From positions 142,330 to 206,329 of the forward strand of contig NZ_BSPC01000023.1 in NCBI RefSeq assembly GCF_030160835.1: a stretch of 64,000 bases of DNA. Direction: 5' to 3'. A program made the translations under genes and the position numbers. This document shows positions 17,754 to 26,216 of the stretch, piece by piece; positions within the stretch are counted from its first letter, which is position 1; each line of letters starts with the position of its first letter. The DNA is from Labrys miyagiensis. Lineage in GTDB: Bacteria; Pseudomonadota; Alphaproteobacteria; Rhizobiales; Labraceae. The notes under the pieces were generated by a model. It worked only from the letters and a program-made list of their open reading frames with translations, ran no database searches and had not been told where the DNA came from.

Positions 17754-18830
17754 CTAGGCTACCGGCGCCGCGGCAAGCCGTCCTGCCGTGTCGAAGACGA
17801 AGAGGCGCGAAGGCGACACGAACAGGTCGACCGGCGCGCCCGGCACGATCTCGCGGACGCCGGGAACCAGCGCGACGAAGCGATCGTCGTGATAATCGGC
17901 ATGCACGAAGCTCTCGGAGCCGGAGATCTCGGTGACCGAGACGATCGAGGGCAGGCGCAGGGCGTCCTGGCCGGGCGGCTCGAGCAGGAGATGATTGGGC
18001 CGGATACCGAGATGGTAGTCACCATCTGCAAGGCCAGCCGTGGTGCCGGACGCCGGCACGACTTCTCCCGTAGGCAGCCGCAGATCGCTACCCTGTTTGC
18101 GGGCGCTGAACACGTTCATCGGCGGATCGGAAAAGACCTGGGCAGTGGCCAAGTCCTTCGGACGGCGATAGACCTCGATGGTGCGCCCGAACTGGGAAAT
18201 GCGGCCCTGCCAGAGGGTCGCAGTGTTGCCGCCGAGGAGAAGCGCCTCCTGCGGCTCGGTGGTGGCATAGACGAAGACCGCGCCGGACGCCTCGAAGATG
18301 CGCGGCAATTCCTCGCGCAATTCCTCGCGCAGCTTGTAATCGAGATTGGCGAGCGGCTCATCGAGCAGGACGAGATCGGCGCGCTTGACGATGGCGCGGG
18401 CGATGGCGGTGCGCTGCTGCTGGCCGCCCGAGAGCTGCAGCGGCGTGCGATCCAGCATCGCATCAAGCTTGAGCAGCCGGGCGGCCTGGCGCACTTCGGC
18501 ATCGATCTCGGCCGCCGGACGCTTCTTCACCCGCAACGGCGAGGCGATGTTCTCGTAGACACTGAGCGAGGGGTAGTTGATGAATTGCTGGTAGACCATC
18601 GCCACCGAGCGAGTGCGCACATGAGCGCCGGTTACGTCCTTGCCGTCGACGACAACCCGGCCCGCGCTCGGCCGGTCGAGCCCGGCCATCAGCCGCATCA
18701 GCGAGGTCTTGCCCGACAGGGTCGGCCCCAGCAATACGTTGAGGGATCCGCTTTCGAGGGTCAGCGACACATCGGAGATATGCGTCTCCGCGCCGACCGT
18801 CTTGCTAACGTTTTCGAGCGTAAGACCCAC
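17754..18830 (-). CDS. glpS: Glycerol ABC transporter ATP-binding protein
   Basis: The 358-residue MalK-type ATPase has Walker [13 protein letters not shown], the canonical signature [17 protein letters not shown], Walker [10 protein letters not shown] and a C-terminal regulatory domain. The usual switch-region His-Asp is replaced by [11 protein letters not shown], so the H-loop histidine appears to be a threonine, complementing the signature defect of GlpT. The start is GTG at 18830, with GGGGAAG six bases upstream. It is the first gene of the transporter operon, 128 bases after glpR on the same strand. Confidence 0.88.
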   Translation of the reverse strand: MGLTLENVSKTVGAETHISDVSLTLESGSLNVLLGPTLSGKTSLMRLMAGLDRPSAGRVVVDGKDVTGAHVRTRSVAMVYQQFINYPSLSVYENIASPLRVKKRPAAEIDAEVRQAARLLKLDAMLDRTPLQLSGGQQQRTAIARAIVKRADLVLLDEPLANLDYKLREELREELPRIFEASGAVFVYATTEPQEALLLGGNTATLWQGRISQFGRTIEVYRRPKDLATAQVFSDPPMNVFSARKQGSDLRLPTGEVVPASGTTAGLADGDYHLGIRPNHLLLEPPGQDALRLPSIVSVTEISGSESFVHADYHDDRFVALVPGVREIVPGAPVDLFVSPSRLFVFDTAGRLAAAPVA

Positions 18831-18902
18831 GCTACGCTTCCCCCGATCAGGACGGCCGCATCACGTGCGGCTCGCTCTTTTTCTCAACCCAGACGAGTTA
18901 TG

Positions 18903-18929
18903 AGCGAAAATCGTACCCTCTGCAAGCGA
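18903..18929. promoter_or_regulatory. Candidate GlpR boxes upstream of glpS
   Basis: AGCGAAAAT (18903-18911), the reverse complement of ATTTTCGCT, and a related AAGCGAA at 18924 lie in the 128-base glpR-glpS gap. The same nonamer recurs before glpR/glpD. TTTCG repeats are typical of DeoR/GlpR-family operators. Confidence 0.5.
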
Positions 18930-18958
18930 ATAAAATGATCATCATAATGAAAAGCCAC

Positions 18959-19771
18959 TCACTCGCCGTCGTCGCTTTCCAGCGCTGAAACCGCCCCTGT
19001 CTCGATCACCTCGACCTTGTGTGCGCGGCAGAGGTCGGCGATGGCGGCGGTTGGGAGACGGTCGGTGACGAACACATCGATCTCGCTGAGATGGGCGACG
19101 CGCACCGGCGCCGAGCGCGCGAACTTGCTGCTATCCGCCACCAGGACGACCTTGCGCGCATGGTCGATGATGGCGCGCGAGGCCTGCACCTCGAAGATGT
19201 CGTAGTCCAGCAGCGTACCGTCGGTATCGATGGCGGAGGTGCCGATGATGGCGAGATCGGCCCGGAACTGGCCGATCATGTCAACGACCTGCGCCCCCAC
19301 GATGCCGCCATCCGACTGGCGCACCGAGCCGCCGAGCACGAGGACGTTGATGCTCTCCTTGCGGTAGAGATCGGCGGCGACATGCAGATTGTTGGTGATC
19401 ACCAGCAATCCCTTATGGCCTCCGAGTGCATGCGCCACCTCCTCGGTGGTGGTACCAATATTGATAAAAACGGTGGAATGATCGGGAATGAGAGCGGCAG
19501 CAATTTCGCCGATCCGCTGCTTCTGTTCCCCAGCGATCATCTTTCTCGCTTCGTAGCTGAGGTTGACGACACCTGAGGAGACCATGGCGCCACCATGCAC
19601 GCGCACGATGATCTGGGCCCTGCTCAGGTCGTTGAGATCGCGGCGGATGGTCTGTGGCGTGACGGCAAAATGCGCCGCCAGGTCCTCGACGGTGGCGCGG
19701 CCCTTGATGCGCAGCCACTCGACGATCTCCTGCTGTCGGCGGGCGGTGGTTTTCGAACTGGGCAGAGCCAT
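18959..19771 (-). CDS. glpR: Glycerol-3-phosphate regulon repressor, DeoR family
   Basis: The 270-residue repressor has an N-terminal DeoR helix-turn-helix (RQQEIVEWLRIKGRATVEDL, FAVTPQTIRRDLNDLS) and a C-terminal sugar-phosphate sensor domain with FINIGTTTEEVAHAL and VLGGSVRQSDGGIVG. In this family glycerol-3-phosphate relieves repression. It sits between the transporter operon (same strand) and glpD (opposite strand), and candidate boxes occur on both sides. Confidence 0.92.
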   Translation of the reverse strand: MALPSSKTTARRQQEIVEWLRIKGRATVEDLAAHFAVTPQTIRRDLNDLSRAQIIVRVHGGAMVSSGVVNLSYEARKMIAGEQKQRIGEIAAALIPDHSTVFINIGTTTEEVAHALGGHKGLLVITNNLHVAADLYRKESINVLVLGGSVRQSDGGIVGAQVVDMIGQFRADLAIIGTSAIDTDGTLLDYDIFEVQASRAIIDHARKVVLVADSSKFARSAPVRVAHLSEIDVFVTDRLPTAAIADLCRAHKVEVIETGAVSALESDDGE

Positions 19772-19977
19772 GGCGCTGTGTCACCTGGGATAAGAGACGA
19801 AGAACGGGCTGGACGGTGCGGCCGCCTTGACCCGCATGAAACGGAGGGAGAAGGGGTCGGACCAGGCGGCGGCACGGGCGCCGCAGCCTCGGCTTTGCTC
19901 CCCGGGGCCAAGCGTCAGAAGTGCGCGGTGCCACACGTGTTCCCCCAAAAACCAGCATGCCTCCTGCGTTCGCCTGC

Positions 19978-20029
19978 ATTTTCGCTATGATCACCTGTTT
20001 TGGAAAAAGATGCGACTCTTATCGAAAAT
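19978..20029. promoter_or_regulatory. Candidate GlpR boxes in glpR-glpD gap
   Basis: ATTTTCGCT (19978-19986) and ATCGAAAAT (20021-20029) form an inverted pair about 35 bases apart. With 20144-20152 and 18903-18911 this makes four copies of ATTTTCG[CTA]T, all in intergenic DNA flanking glp genes. Confidence 0.5.
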
Positions 20030-20078
20030 GACCGATGGAGCCGGCCTGCTGATTTCCAACCCGACGCCCAAGTTGCAT

Positions 20079-20100
20079 TTATGGTAATTTATTACCATAA
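20079..20100. promoter_or_regulatory. AT-rich perfect palindrome in glpR-glpD gap
   Basis: Arms TTATGGTAAT and ATTACCATAA flank a TT centre, followed by TTTTTTGG. The palindrome could be an operator for a dimeric regulator, or a weak terminator on the plus strand because of the T run. Its AT-richness stands out in GC-rich DNA. The whole glpR-glpD gap is 554 bases and otherwise holds only the candidate GlpR boxes. Confidence 0.5.
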
Positions 20101-20143
20101 TTTTTTGGGACAAAGCGACTCAAGTTTTCATATGGACCGTATG

Positions 20144-20152
20144 ATTTTCGTT
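20144..20152. promoter_or_regulatory. Candidate GlpR box upstream of glpD
   Basis: ATTTTCGTT followed by TTTTC lies about 175 bases before glpD. It is a single-mismatch copy of the nonamer found upstream of glpS and glpR. Confidence 0.45.
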
Positions 20153-20325
20153 TTTTCTGGAAATGAGGACAAAACGAACATAAGGATAGCATACACGAAC
20201 TTTAAGAAACGGATCAGTGGGACCCCGGCTGGGACGGTCCCGGGCAGGGAGGCGGATGCCATGACTTCGACAGTTCCGATAGCCGGTGACCGGCACCACG
20301 CAACTCGGTCAGGCGGTAGCGATCT

Positions 20326-21876
20326 GTGATGACACACTCCCAACCCAGCCCCCCAGCCCCAGCAGCGGATGCGCCCTTCGACGTCTTCGTCATAGGCGGC
20401 GGCGTCAATGGCTGCGGCATCGCCCGCGATGCGGCGGGACGCGGCTACAAGGTGCATCTCGCCGAGATGAACGATCTAGCCAGCGGCACCTCGTCCAAGG
20501 CCACCAAGCTCATCCACGGGGGCCTGCGCTATCTCGAATATTACGAGTTCCGCCTGGTGCGTGAAGCCCTGATGGAACGCGAGATCCTCTGGCGCAATTC
20601 GCCCCATCTCATCCGCCCGCTACGTTTCGTGCTGCCCTATTTCAAGGGCCTGCGCCCGGCCTGGATGCTGCGCCTCGGCCTTTTCCTCTACGACCATATC
20701 GGCGGCCGCAAGAAACTGCCTGCCACCCGCACGCTGAACCTGCGCAGCGACGAGGCCGGCAAGCCCCTGAAGCCGATCTTCGACAAGGCCTTCGAATATT
20801 CGGACTGCTGGGTCAACGATGCCCGTTTCGTGGCGCTCAACGCGCGCGACGCGGCCGACCGGGGCGCCACCATCCGCACCCGCTGCAAGGTGATCTCGGC
20901 CCGGCAGGAGAACGGTCTGTGGCGCATCCGCCTGCGCGACGAGCGCAGCGGTGCCGAGAACGAGGTGACCGCGCGCCTGATCATCAACGCCGCGGGCCCC
21001 TGGGTCGACAAGGTGATGGAGGGGGTCCTCTCCCATAACGAACCGAACCAGGTTCGCCTGGTGCAGGGCAGCCATATCGTCGTGCCCAAGATGTTCGAGC
21101 ACGACCGCTGCTACATCTTCCAGAACCCTGACGGGCGCATCATCTTCGCCATCCCCTATGAGGACGAGTTCACGCTGATCGGCACCACCGACCAGGACTA
21201 CAAGGATGATCCGGCCAAGGTGGCGATCACGCCGGAGGAGACGGACTATCTGTGCAAGGCGGCAAGCGAATATTTCATCAAGCCCGTGACGCCTGCCGAC
21301 GTCGTCTGGACCTATTCCGGCGTGCGCCCGCTCTATGACGACAAGGCGAGCGCGGCGCAGGCGGCGACGCGCGATTATGTGATCAAGGAAGAGCGCATCG
21401 GAAGTTCGCCGCTCCTCAACATCTTCGGCGGCAAGATCACCACCTATCGCCGCCTCTCCGAGCATATGCTCCAGCATGTGGAGAAGATCCTCGGCGCCAG
21501 GAGCGGGCCGTGGACGGAGGATGCCCCGCTGCCTGGAGGTGATATGCCGGGCGCCGATCTCGAAGCTTTCATCCGCAAGCTCACGGCGGACAAGCCCTTC
21601 CTCTCCCCTGCCCTGGCGCGCCGCCTCGCCAAGGCCTATGGCACCCGCGCCATGCGCTTCCTCGACAAGGCCAACAGCCTGGCCGATCTCGGCCGGGATT
21701 TCGGCATGGGCCTCAGCGCATCCGAGATCGACTATCTGGTCCAGGAGGAATGGGCGGTGACCTCGGAGGACATCCTCTGGCGCCGCTCCAAGCTCGGCCT
21801 GCATCTGCCCGCCGAGGTGGCGGGTGAGATCGACGCCTATCTGGCGAGCAAGCACGTCGCGGTCGCTGGAGCGTGA
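20326..21876 (+). CDS. glpD: Aerobic glycerol-3-phosphate dehydrogenase
   Basis: The 516-residue FAD enzyme oxidises glycerol-3-phosphate to dihydroxyacetone phosphate at the inner membrane, passing electrons to quinone. It has the FAD fold FDVFVIGGGVNGCGIARDAA (residues 18-37), the family motif GTSSKATKLIHGGLRYLE, and IFGGKITTYRRLSEH near the substrate site; length is normal. GTG at 20326 is immediately followed by ATG at 20329 and either may initiate. It is divergent from glpR; glpK follows after a large inverted repeat. Confidence 0.95.
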   Translation: MMTHSQPSPPAPAADAPFDVFVIGGGVNGCGIARDAAGRGYKVHLAEMNDLASGTSSKATKLIHGGLRYLEYYEFRLVREALMEREILWRNSPHLIRPLRFVLPYFKGLRPAWMLRLGLFLYDHIGGRKKLPATRTLNLRSDEAGKPLKPIFDKAFEYSDCWVNDARFVALNARDAADRGATIRTRCKVISARQENGLWRIRLRDERSGAENEVTARLIINAAGPWVDKVMEGVLSHNEPNQVRLVQGSHIVVPKMFEHDRCYIFQNPDGRIIFAIPYEDEFTLIGTTDQDYKDDPAKVAITPEETDYLCKAASEYFIKPVTPADVVWTYSGVRPLYDDKASAAQAATRDYVIKEERIGSSPLLNIFGGKITTYRRLSEHMLQHVEKILGARSGPWTEDAPLPGGDMPGADLEAFIRKLTADKPFLSPALARRLAKAYGTRAMRFLDKANSLADLGRDFGMGLSASEIDYLVQEEWAVTSEDILWRRSKLGLHLPAEVAGEIDAYLASKHVAVAGA

Positions 21877-21927
21877 CCCAATGGCTCTGGCTACCTGCCC
21901 ATCGGCAATGAAGAGCTGTCATTCCCG

Positions 21928-22090
21928 GCCGTATCCTCACAAGCTTTGCTTGTGAGTGCGCTCTTGAGCGAAGCGAGAGAGGGTGAGGGGAAGGAAATCC
22001 AGGGGCCAATGGAGCTGAGACTTTTGGCCCCTGGATCCATCCCCTTCCCTCCCAGTCACAAGCAAAGCTTGTGACGTGCTCGCCGGGGAT
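21928..22090. repeat. Large imperfect inverted repeat between glpD and glpK
   Basis: The outer arms CACAAGCTTTGCTTGTGA and TCACAAGCAAAGCTTGTGA are each palindromic. The inner arms, ATCCAGGGGCCA on the left and TGGCCCCTGGAT on the right, flank a short centre with GGAAGG/CCTTCC further out. The 361-base gap thus holds a 160-base foldback. It may attenuate or insulate glpK from glpD; it contains no gene. Confidence 0.7.
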
Positions 22091-22238
22091 GACAACACCA
22101 TTCTGCGCCATTGGGTAAAGAGTAAGGGCCGTTGGTATGACTGGAATGTCGACCAGGAAGTCGACCTCCAAACTACCCCGCCCGCCCTCACCAGCGGGCA
22201 ACCCTGCACCACCATAAGAATCAATGCGGGAGCAAACG

Positions 22239-23735
22239 ATGTCTCGTTATGTCGGCTCGATCGACCAGGGAACCACCAGCACGCGCTTCATCATCTTCGA
22301 TCGCAAGGGCGAGATCATCTCAAGCGACCAGAAGGAGCACGAGCAGCTCTATCCCAAGCCGGGCTGGGTGGAGCACGATCCGGCCGAGATCTGGCGCAAC
22401 ACGGAGGCTGTGATCGCCGGCGCCCTCCAAAGGAAGGGCCTGGCCGCCGGCGATCTCGCTTCCGTCGGCATCACCAACCAGCGCGAAACCACCATGCTGT
22501 GGGACCGCAAGACCGGCAAACCCGCCCACAATGCCGTGGTGTGGATGGACACCCGCACCGACCAGCTCGTCGCCCGGCTGAGCGAGGACAGCGGCAAGGA
22601 TCGCCTGCGCGCCAAAACCGGCCTGCCGCTCGCCACCTATTTCTCCGGCCTCAAGCTGCGCTGGCTGCTCGACCATGTGCCCGGCGCCCAGAAGGCGGCG
22701 GAGGCCGGCGATCTCCTGTTCGGCAACATGGACAGTTGGGTCGTCTGGAACCTCACCGGCGGCACCGAAGGCGGCCTGCACCTCACCGATGTCACCAACG
22801 CCTCGCGCACCCAGCTGATGGATCTGGAGACGCTGGACTGGGACAGGGACATCCTCAACCTCTTCGACATCCCCCGTGCCTGCCTGCCCGAGATCCGCTC
22901 CTCCAGCGAGGTCTATGGCAAGGCCAGGGGCGTGCTGGCCGACGTGCCGGTGGCCGGCATCCTCGGCGACCAGCAGGCCGCCCTGTTCGGCCAGGCCTGC
23001 CTGCAGCCGGGCGAAGCCAAGAACACTTATGGCACCGGCTGCTTCATGCTGATGAACACCGGCGAGAAACCCTATCAGTCGAGCCATGGTCTGCTGACGA
23101 CGCTCGGCTACAAGCTGGGCAAAGAGAAGGCGGTCTACGCCCTTGAGGGCTCGATCGCCATCGCCGGAGCGTTGGTGCAGTGGCTGCGCGACAATCTCGG
23201 GCTGGTGAGGACCGCCCCTGAGATCGAAACGCTGGCCGGCACCGTGCCCGACAATGGCGATGTCTATTTCGTGCCGGCCTTTTCGGGCCTCTACGCCCCG
23301 CATTGGAAGGAAAGCGCCCGCGGCGTGATCGCCGGCCTCACACGCTTTGCCAACAAGGGCCACATCGCCCGCGCCGCCCTGGAAGCCACCGCCTTCCAGA
23401 CGCATGAGGTGATCGAGGCGATGACCAAGGATTCGGGCGTCGAGATCACGGAGTTGCGCACCGATGGCGGCATGGTGGTCAACGAATTGCTGATGCAGTT
23501 CCAGGCCGACATCCTGAACGTGCCCGTGGTGCGCCCACGGGTGATCGAGACCACGGCCCTCGGCGCGGCCTATGCGGCCGGCCTTGCCACCGGCTACTGG
23601 AATTCGACGCGCGACATCTCCGACAATTGGGGTGTCGACAAGCGCTGGCATCCCGCCATGGCGCAGGCCCAACGCGCCAAGCTGCTGGCGGCCTGGACCA
23701 AGGCCGTCGACCGGTCGCTGGACTGGGCGGAGTAG
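22239..23735 (+). CDS. glpK: Glycerol kinase
   Basis: The 498-residue FGGY-family kinase phosphorylates glycerol to glycerol-3-phosphate. It has the N-terminal phosphate motif [15 protein letters not shown], the FGGY signature region [12 protein letters not shown], and [18 protein letters not shown] in the ATP domain. MSRYVG at 22239 is the family start and GGGAG lies eight bases upstream; the in-frame ATG at 22224 is less likely. It completes the glycerol uptake, phosphorylation and oxidation pathway. A palindromic element begins at the stop codon. Confidence 0.95.
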   Translation: MSRYVGSIDQGTTSTRFIIFDRKGEIISSDQKEHEQLYPKPGWVEHDPAEIWRNTEAVIAGALQRKGLAAGDLASVGITNQRETTMLWDRKTGKPAHNAVVWMDTRTDQLVARLSEDSGKDRLRAKTGLPLATYFSGLKLRWLLDHVPGAQKAAEAGDLLFGNMDSWVVWNLTGGTEGGLHLTDVTNASRTQLMDLETLDWDRDILNLFDIPRACLPEIRSSSEVYGKARGVLADVPVAGILGDQQAALFGQACLQPGEAKNTYGTGCFMLMNTGEKPYQSSHGLLTTLGYKLGKEKAVYALEGSIAIAGALVQWLRDNLGLVRTAPEIETLAGTVPDNGDVYFVPAFSGLYAPHWKESARGVIAGLTRFANKGHIARAALEATAFQTHEVIEAMTKDSGVEITELRTDGGMVVNELLMQFQADILNVPVVRPRVIETTALGAAYAAGLATGYWNSTRDISDNWGVDKRWHPAMAQAQRAKLLAAWTKAVDRSLDWAE

Positions 23736-23797
23736 CTGGGAGCGCGGACGTCCCCACGACACTCAAGTGAGTGTCGGACGATCCGCTCTTGAAACGA
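23735..23797. repeat. Palindromic element A2, single arm with nested palindrome
   Basis: The sequence matches the left arm of the GCGCGGAC elements (CTGGGAGCGCGGACGTCC ... TCCGCTCTTGAAACG). The core is enlarged by another palindrome, CGACACTCAAGTGAGTGTCG. No inverted right arm follows; instead a gene remnant starts. It looks like a half-element left by a deletion. Confidence 0.75.
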
Positions 23798-23801
23798 TCG
23801 G

Positions 23802-24002
23802 TTCAAGGATGTCGACGCAGCCGGGAAATGGAGCATGCTCGGTCAGGGCATCTGCGACCTGCCGGCGGTGGTCGACGTCGCTGCAGCAGGTCTGAACTTC
23901 AACGGCTGGCTGGTCCCGGAGGAAGAGTCCGACCAGGCGGCCGCCGATCCCGCCGCCGCCGTGAAGGCGAACCGGGAAACGTTGCGCAGCTATGTCGCCT
24001 GA
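23802..24002 (+). pseudogene. C-terminal remnant of a sugar-phosphate isomerase/epimerase-like gene
   Basis: An open frame of 66 codons reads FKDVDAAGKWSMLGQG, then ICDLPAVVDVAAAGLNFNGW, then LVPEEESDQAAADPAAAVKA and ends NRETLRSYVA. This strongly resembles the last strand and helix of TIM-barrel isomerases of the IolE/IolI type (HLKDVD..GKW..LG.G..D, then GWLV.EEE). There is no start codon or N-terminal domain; the frame begins right after the half palindrome. It is a decayed fragment, not a functional gene. About 165 bases without recognisable content follow. Confidence 0.75.
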
Positions 24003-24167
24003 ATGGGACAGGCCAAGAAAAAGAGCCCCGAAAGGGCTCCTCGCAAGTTCCGTGCGAACATCTTCTACAGCACAACCAAACCACGAGCCTTAACCGCATC
24101 GGCAAGGCTTTTGTTCAAGTGGGTGGATACATCACGCGTCCCGTCTTACGAGGCGACACTACAGATC

Positions 24168-24518
24168 TCACATATGAGCAGTATGGGTGCCGCGCTGTTC
24201 GGCCAGCGGAGGCGCCGTCATGGCGGGGCGGCGGTGTTGCAAAACGTGAAACGCGATGCGGCCCGTGCCGATCAGTTCATAATAACGCACGACAGCATCG
24301 GCGACACGAGGCCCGTGCCCCGCAAGATTGGCCCGCAGATGTTCTTCCTTGGCGACGACCTTGAAGTCGCCATTGGCGGCCATCAGGCGGCGGGCGCACA
24401 GCGCTTCGATGATCGGACGTGTTTCGTCGTTCCAAACATACCAGCCATATTCATCAGCGTTGGCACGCAGGAATTCGAGCTCCTCGGCAGTGAAAATTGA
24501 GGAATAGGTGTCTGGCAT
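24168..24518 (-). CDS. Small hypothetical protein
   Basis: The 116-residue product starts MPDTYSSIFTAEELEFLRAN and contains EYGWYVWNDETRPIIEALCARRLMAANGDFKVV, consistent with a small winged-helix-like or all-helical domain. It has no signal peptide or membrane segment. GGTGGAG precedes the ATG. The tail after RIAFHVLQHRRP is basic and low in complexity. I do not recognise a family. It sits in a zone of gene remnants, so it may be recently acquired or decaying. Confidence 0.5.
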   Translation of the reverse strand: MPDTYSSIFTAEELEFLRANADEYGWYVWNDETRPIIEALCARRLMAANGDFKVVAKEEHLRANLAGHGPRVADAVVRYYELIGTGRIAFHVLQHRRPAMTAPPLAEQRGTHTAHM

Positions 24519-24745
24519 GGCTCCACCCTATCGATTGACCCTGCTCACAAAACGCGGGCAAGGCTCATTTGGTTCCGTCAATGCAGGCAGTGTGTGACTA
24601 TAACCCGGGCAGGTGGATTCACCTAGGTACGGTTATCGATTTATCTTTTAAATCAATGCACTTAGTTTAACCATGCGCGAGCAGGAATTGTGCAATCTGT
24701 GTCATAATCGAGCAGAACTGTCACAAAAAGGACTTGGGCAAATGC

Positions 24746-25075
24746 TCAGGCATCGAGCATATGATGGCAAGCCGCCTGATGGCCGGGCGCCACCTCTTGC
24801 AGCATCGGGTCTTCGCGCCGGCATAGTTCGCTTGCGCGCGGGCAACGTTTATGGAAACGGCAACCGGCCGGGATCGACGCCGGGTCCGGCGGCTCGCCTT
24901 CCAGGGAAGCTCGGCGGCGCTGGCGTTCGCGCACCGGATCGGGCAGCGGAATGGCTGAAAGCAAGGCCGCGGTGTAGGGGCGGCGCGGCGTCCTGAACAG
25001 CAACTCGCGTGGCGCCTGTTCAACGATACGGCCCAGATACCTCGCTGCCACCTTACGGCACATATGGGCGACGAT
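24746..25075 (-). pseudogene. C-terminal fragment of oligopeptide/dipeptide ABC transporter ATPase
   Basis: The frame reads VAARYLGRIVEQAPRELLF, then PYTAALLSAIPLPDP, LEGEPPDPASIPAGCRFHKR and CPRASELC ... H.AACHHML. This is the OppF/DppF C-terminal region, including the cysteine-rich oligopeptide-transporter motif. Walker A, signature and Walker B are all missing. Upstream codons in the same frame (to 25381) show no ABC similarity. It is a truncated remnant; no permease or binding-protein gene accompanies it. Confidence 0.8.
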
Positions 25076-25298
25076 GACGCAGGCGAGATAGGGCCCTGTC
25101 GCCTGCGGCCCAGCCGGTGTCCTGCACCCGACATGTCGTGGAAACGTCATCCCAGGCGTGCCGGTAAATCCTTGGCGGTACCGCAGAGTCGGAAGCAAGG
25201 GGTGCCTCCACCAAAGCAGTGGATGGCCGCTCACATCGCTTGCGTGGATTTTTACGCCCGTATACTCCTCCGCCACCAAGGTCCACAGAGGCACCGCC

Positions 25299-25964
25299 AT
25301 GGCCCAGAAAAAAGCCGCCGCCCACAAGTCCAGGGCCGCCAACCGCTCGAAACCGACTGCCGCGCACAAGCGTCCACGCAATGCGGTGGCGACGCGCGAG
25401 GCGATCCTGCAGTCGGCGCTCCTCGCCTTCTCGAGGGCCGGCTATGACGGCGTCGGCCTGCGCGAGATCGCCGGTGAGGCCGGCGTCACCGCCATCCTGG
25501 TCAACCGCTATTTCGGCTCGAAGGAAGAGATGTTCGTCGAGGCGGTCAAGATCACCTTTGCCGATACCAGCCTGTTCAGCGGCGACGCTGCCTCCATCGC
25601 GGACCGGGTGGCGCAGGCGATGGTCGGCAAGGCTGATGAGGACAAGCCCGATGCGATCCGCCTAATGCTGCATTCGGCCTCCAATCCACGCGCTGCAACC
25701 ATCCTGCGCGAAGCCCTTGCAGGCCAGTTCGAGCGCCCCCTCGCGGCCATGCTCGGAGGGCGGGATACCGGCGAGCGCGCCGCCCTGTTCCTGGCGCTCA
25801 TCGCCGGCTTCGATCTCATCCGCAACGTCGTCGGCAGTGCTCCGCTGACCGAGGCCGACCAGCCCGGGCTCGCCAGGCGCATCGCCACGATGCTGAAGCC
25901 GCTGGTCGAGGACAAGCAGGGCAAGAAGACCGATAAGCCTCAGCAGCTGACGCTGTTCGGGTGA
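25299..25964 (+). CDS. TetR-family transcriptional regulator
   Basis: The 221-residue regulator has a lysine/alanine-rich N-terminal tail (AQKKAAAHKSRAANRSKPTA), then the TetR helix-turn-helix: TREAILQSALLAFSRAGYDG, LREIAGEAGVTAILVNRYFGSKEEMF. The C-terminal ligand domain is of the DUF1956/PsrA-like kind (IRLMLHSASNPRAATILREAL). MAQKK at 25299 is the natural start. A promoter-like CTTGCG, 16 bases, TATACT lies at about 25239-25266. There is no divergent partner, so its target is unknown. Confidence 0.88.
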   Translation: MAQKKAAAHKSRAANRSKPTAAHKRPRNAVATREAILQSALLAFSRAGYDGVGLREIAGEAGVTAILVNRYFGSKEEMFVEAVKITFADTSLFSGDAASIADRVAQAMVGKADEDKPDAIRLMLHSASNPRAATILREALAGQFERPLAAMLGGRDTGERAALFLALIAGFDLIRNVVGSAPLTEADQPGLARRIATMLKPLVEDKQGKKTDKPQQLTLFG

Positions 25965-25975
25965 AAAGTCGTAGG

Positions 25976-26199
25976 GCGCGGCGCGAAGCCTCCCCCACGA
26001 AGCTGGGGGTATCGCCCACACAATTGTGTGGGCTGGGCATTGCGAAGCAATGACGGAGGGGGTGTGGGCAGGATAGGGCGCACGAAAGGAAACCTGATCT
26101 CCGGTTCCCGAGCCTTGTTCTGGCCACACCCCCTCCGAGCCGGCTTCGCCGGCCCACCTCCCCCAGCTTCGTGGGGGAGGCTCGCCGCGCGCCCTTTTT
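25976..26199. repeat. Large inverted repeat with nested hairpins
   Basis: GCCTCCCCCACGAAGCTGGGGG on the left and CCCCCAGCTTCGTGGGGGAGG on the right are outer arms. Inside are CCCACACAATTGTGTGGG, GCATTGCGAAGCAATG and GGAGGGGGTGTG with CACACCCCCTCC. The block fills the gap between the TetR gene and urtE. It resembles 47265-47465 in its nested CCCACAC..GTGTGGG hairpin. Confidence 0.75.
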
Positions 26200-26216
26200 T
26201 GCTTGGTCGAGCTCGT

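Noticed and set aside
17655-18938. 427-codon open frame antisense to glpS/glpT
   Set aside because: Composition is RRG/ADR-rich as expected from reverse complement of coding DNA, and it spans two genuine ATPase genes.
24519-24745. Possible gene or tRNA in the AT-richer gap
   Set aside because: No cloverleaf, CCA end or coding frame with RBS is visible; only AT-rich non-coding sequence next to a pseudogene.
25076-25381. N-terminal part of the ABC ATPase frame
   Set aside because: The open frame continues to 25381 but shows no ABC motifs and overlaps the TetR promoter, so it is not counted as part of the remnant.
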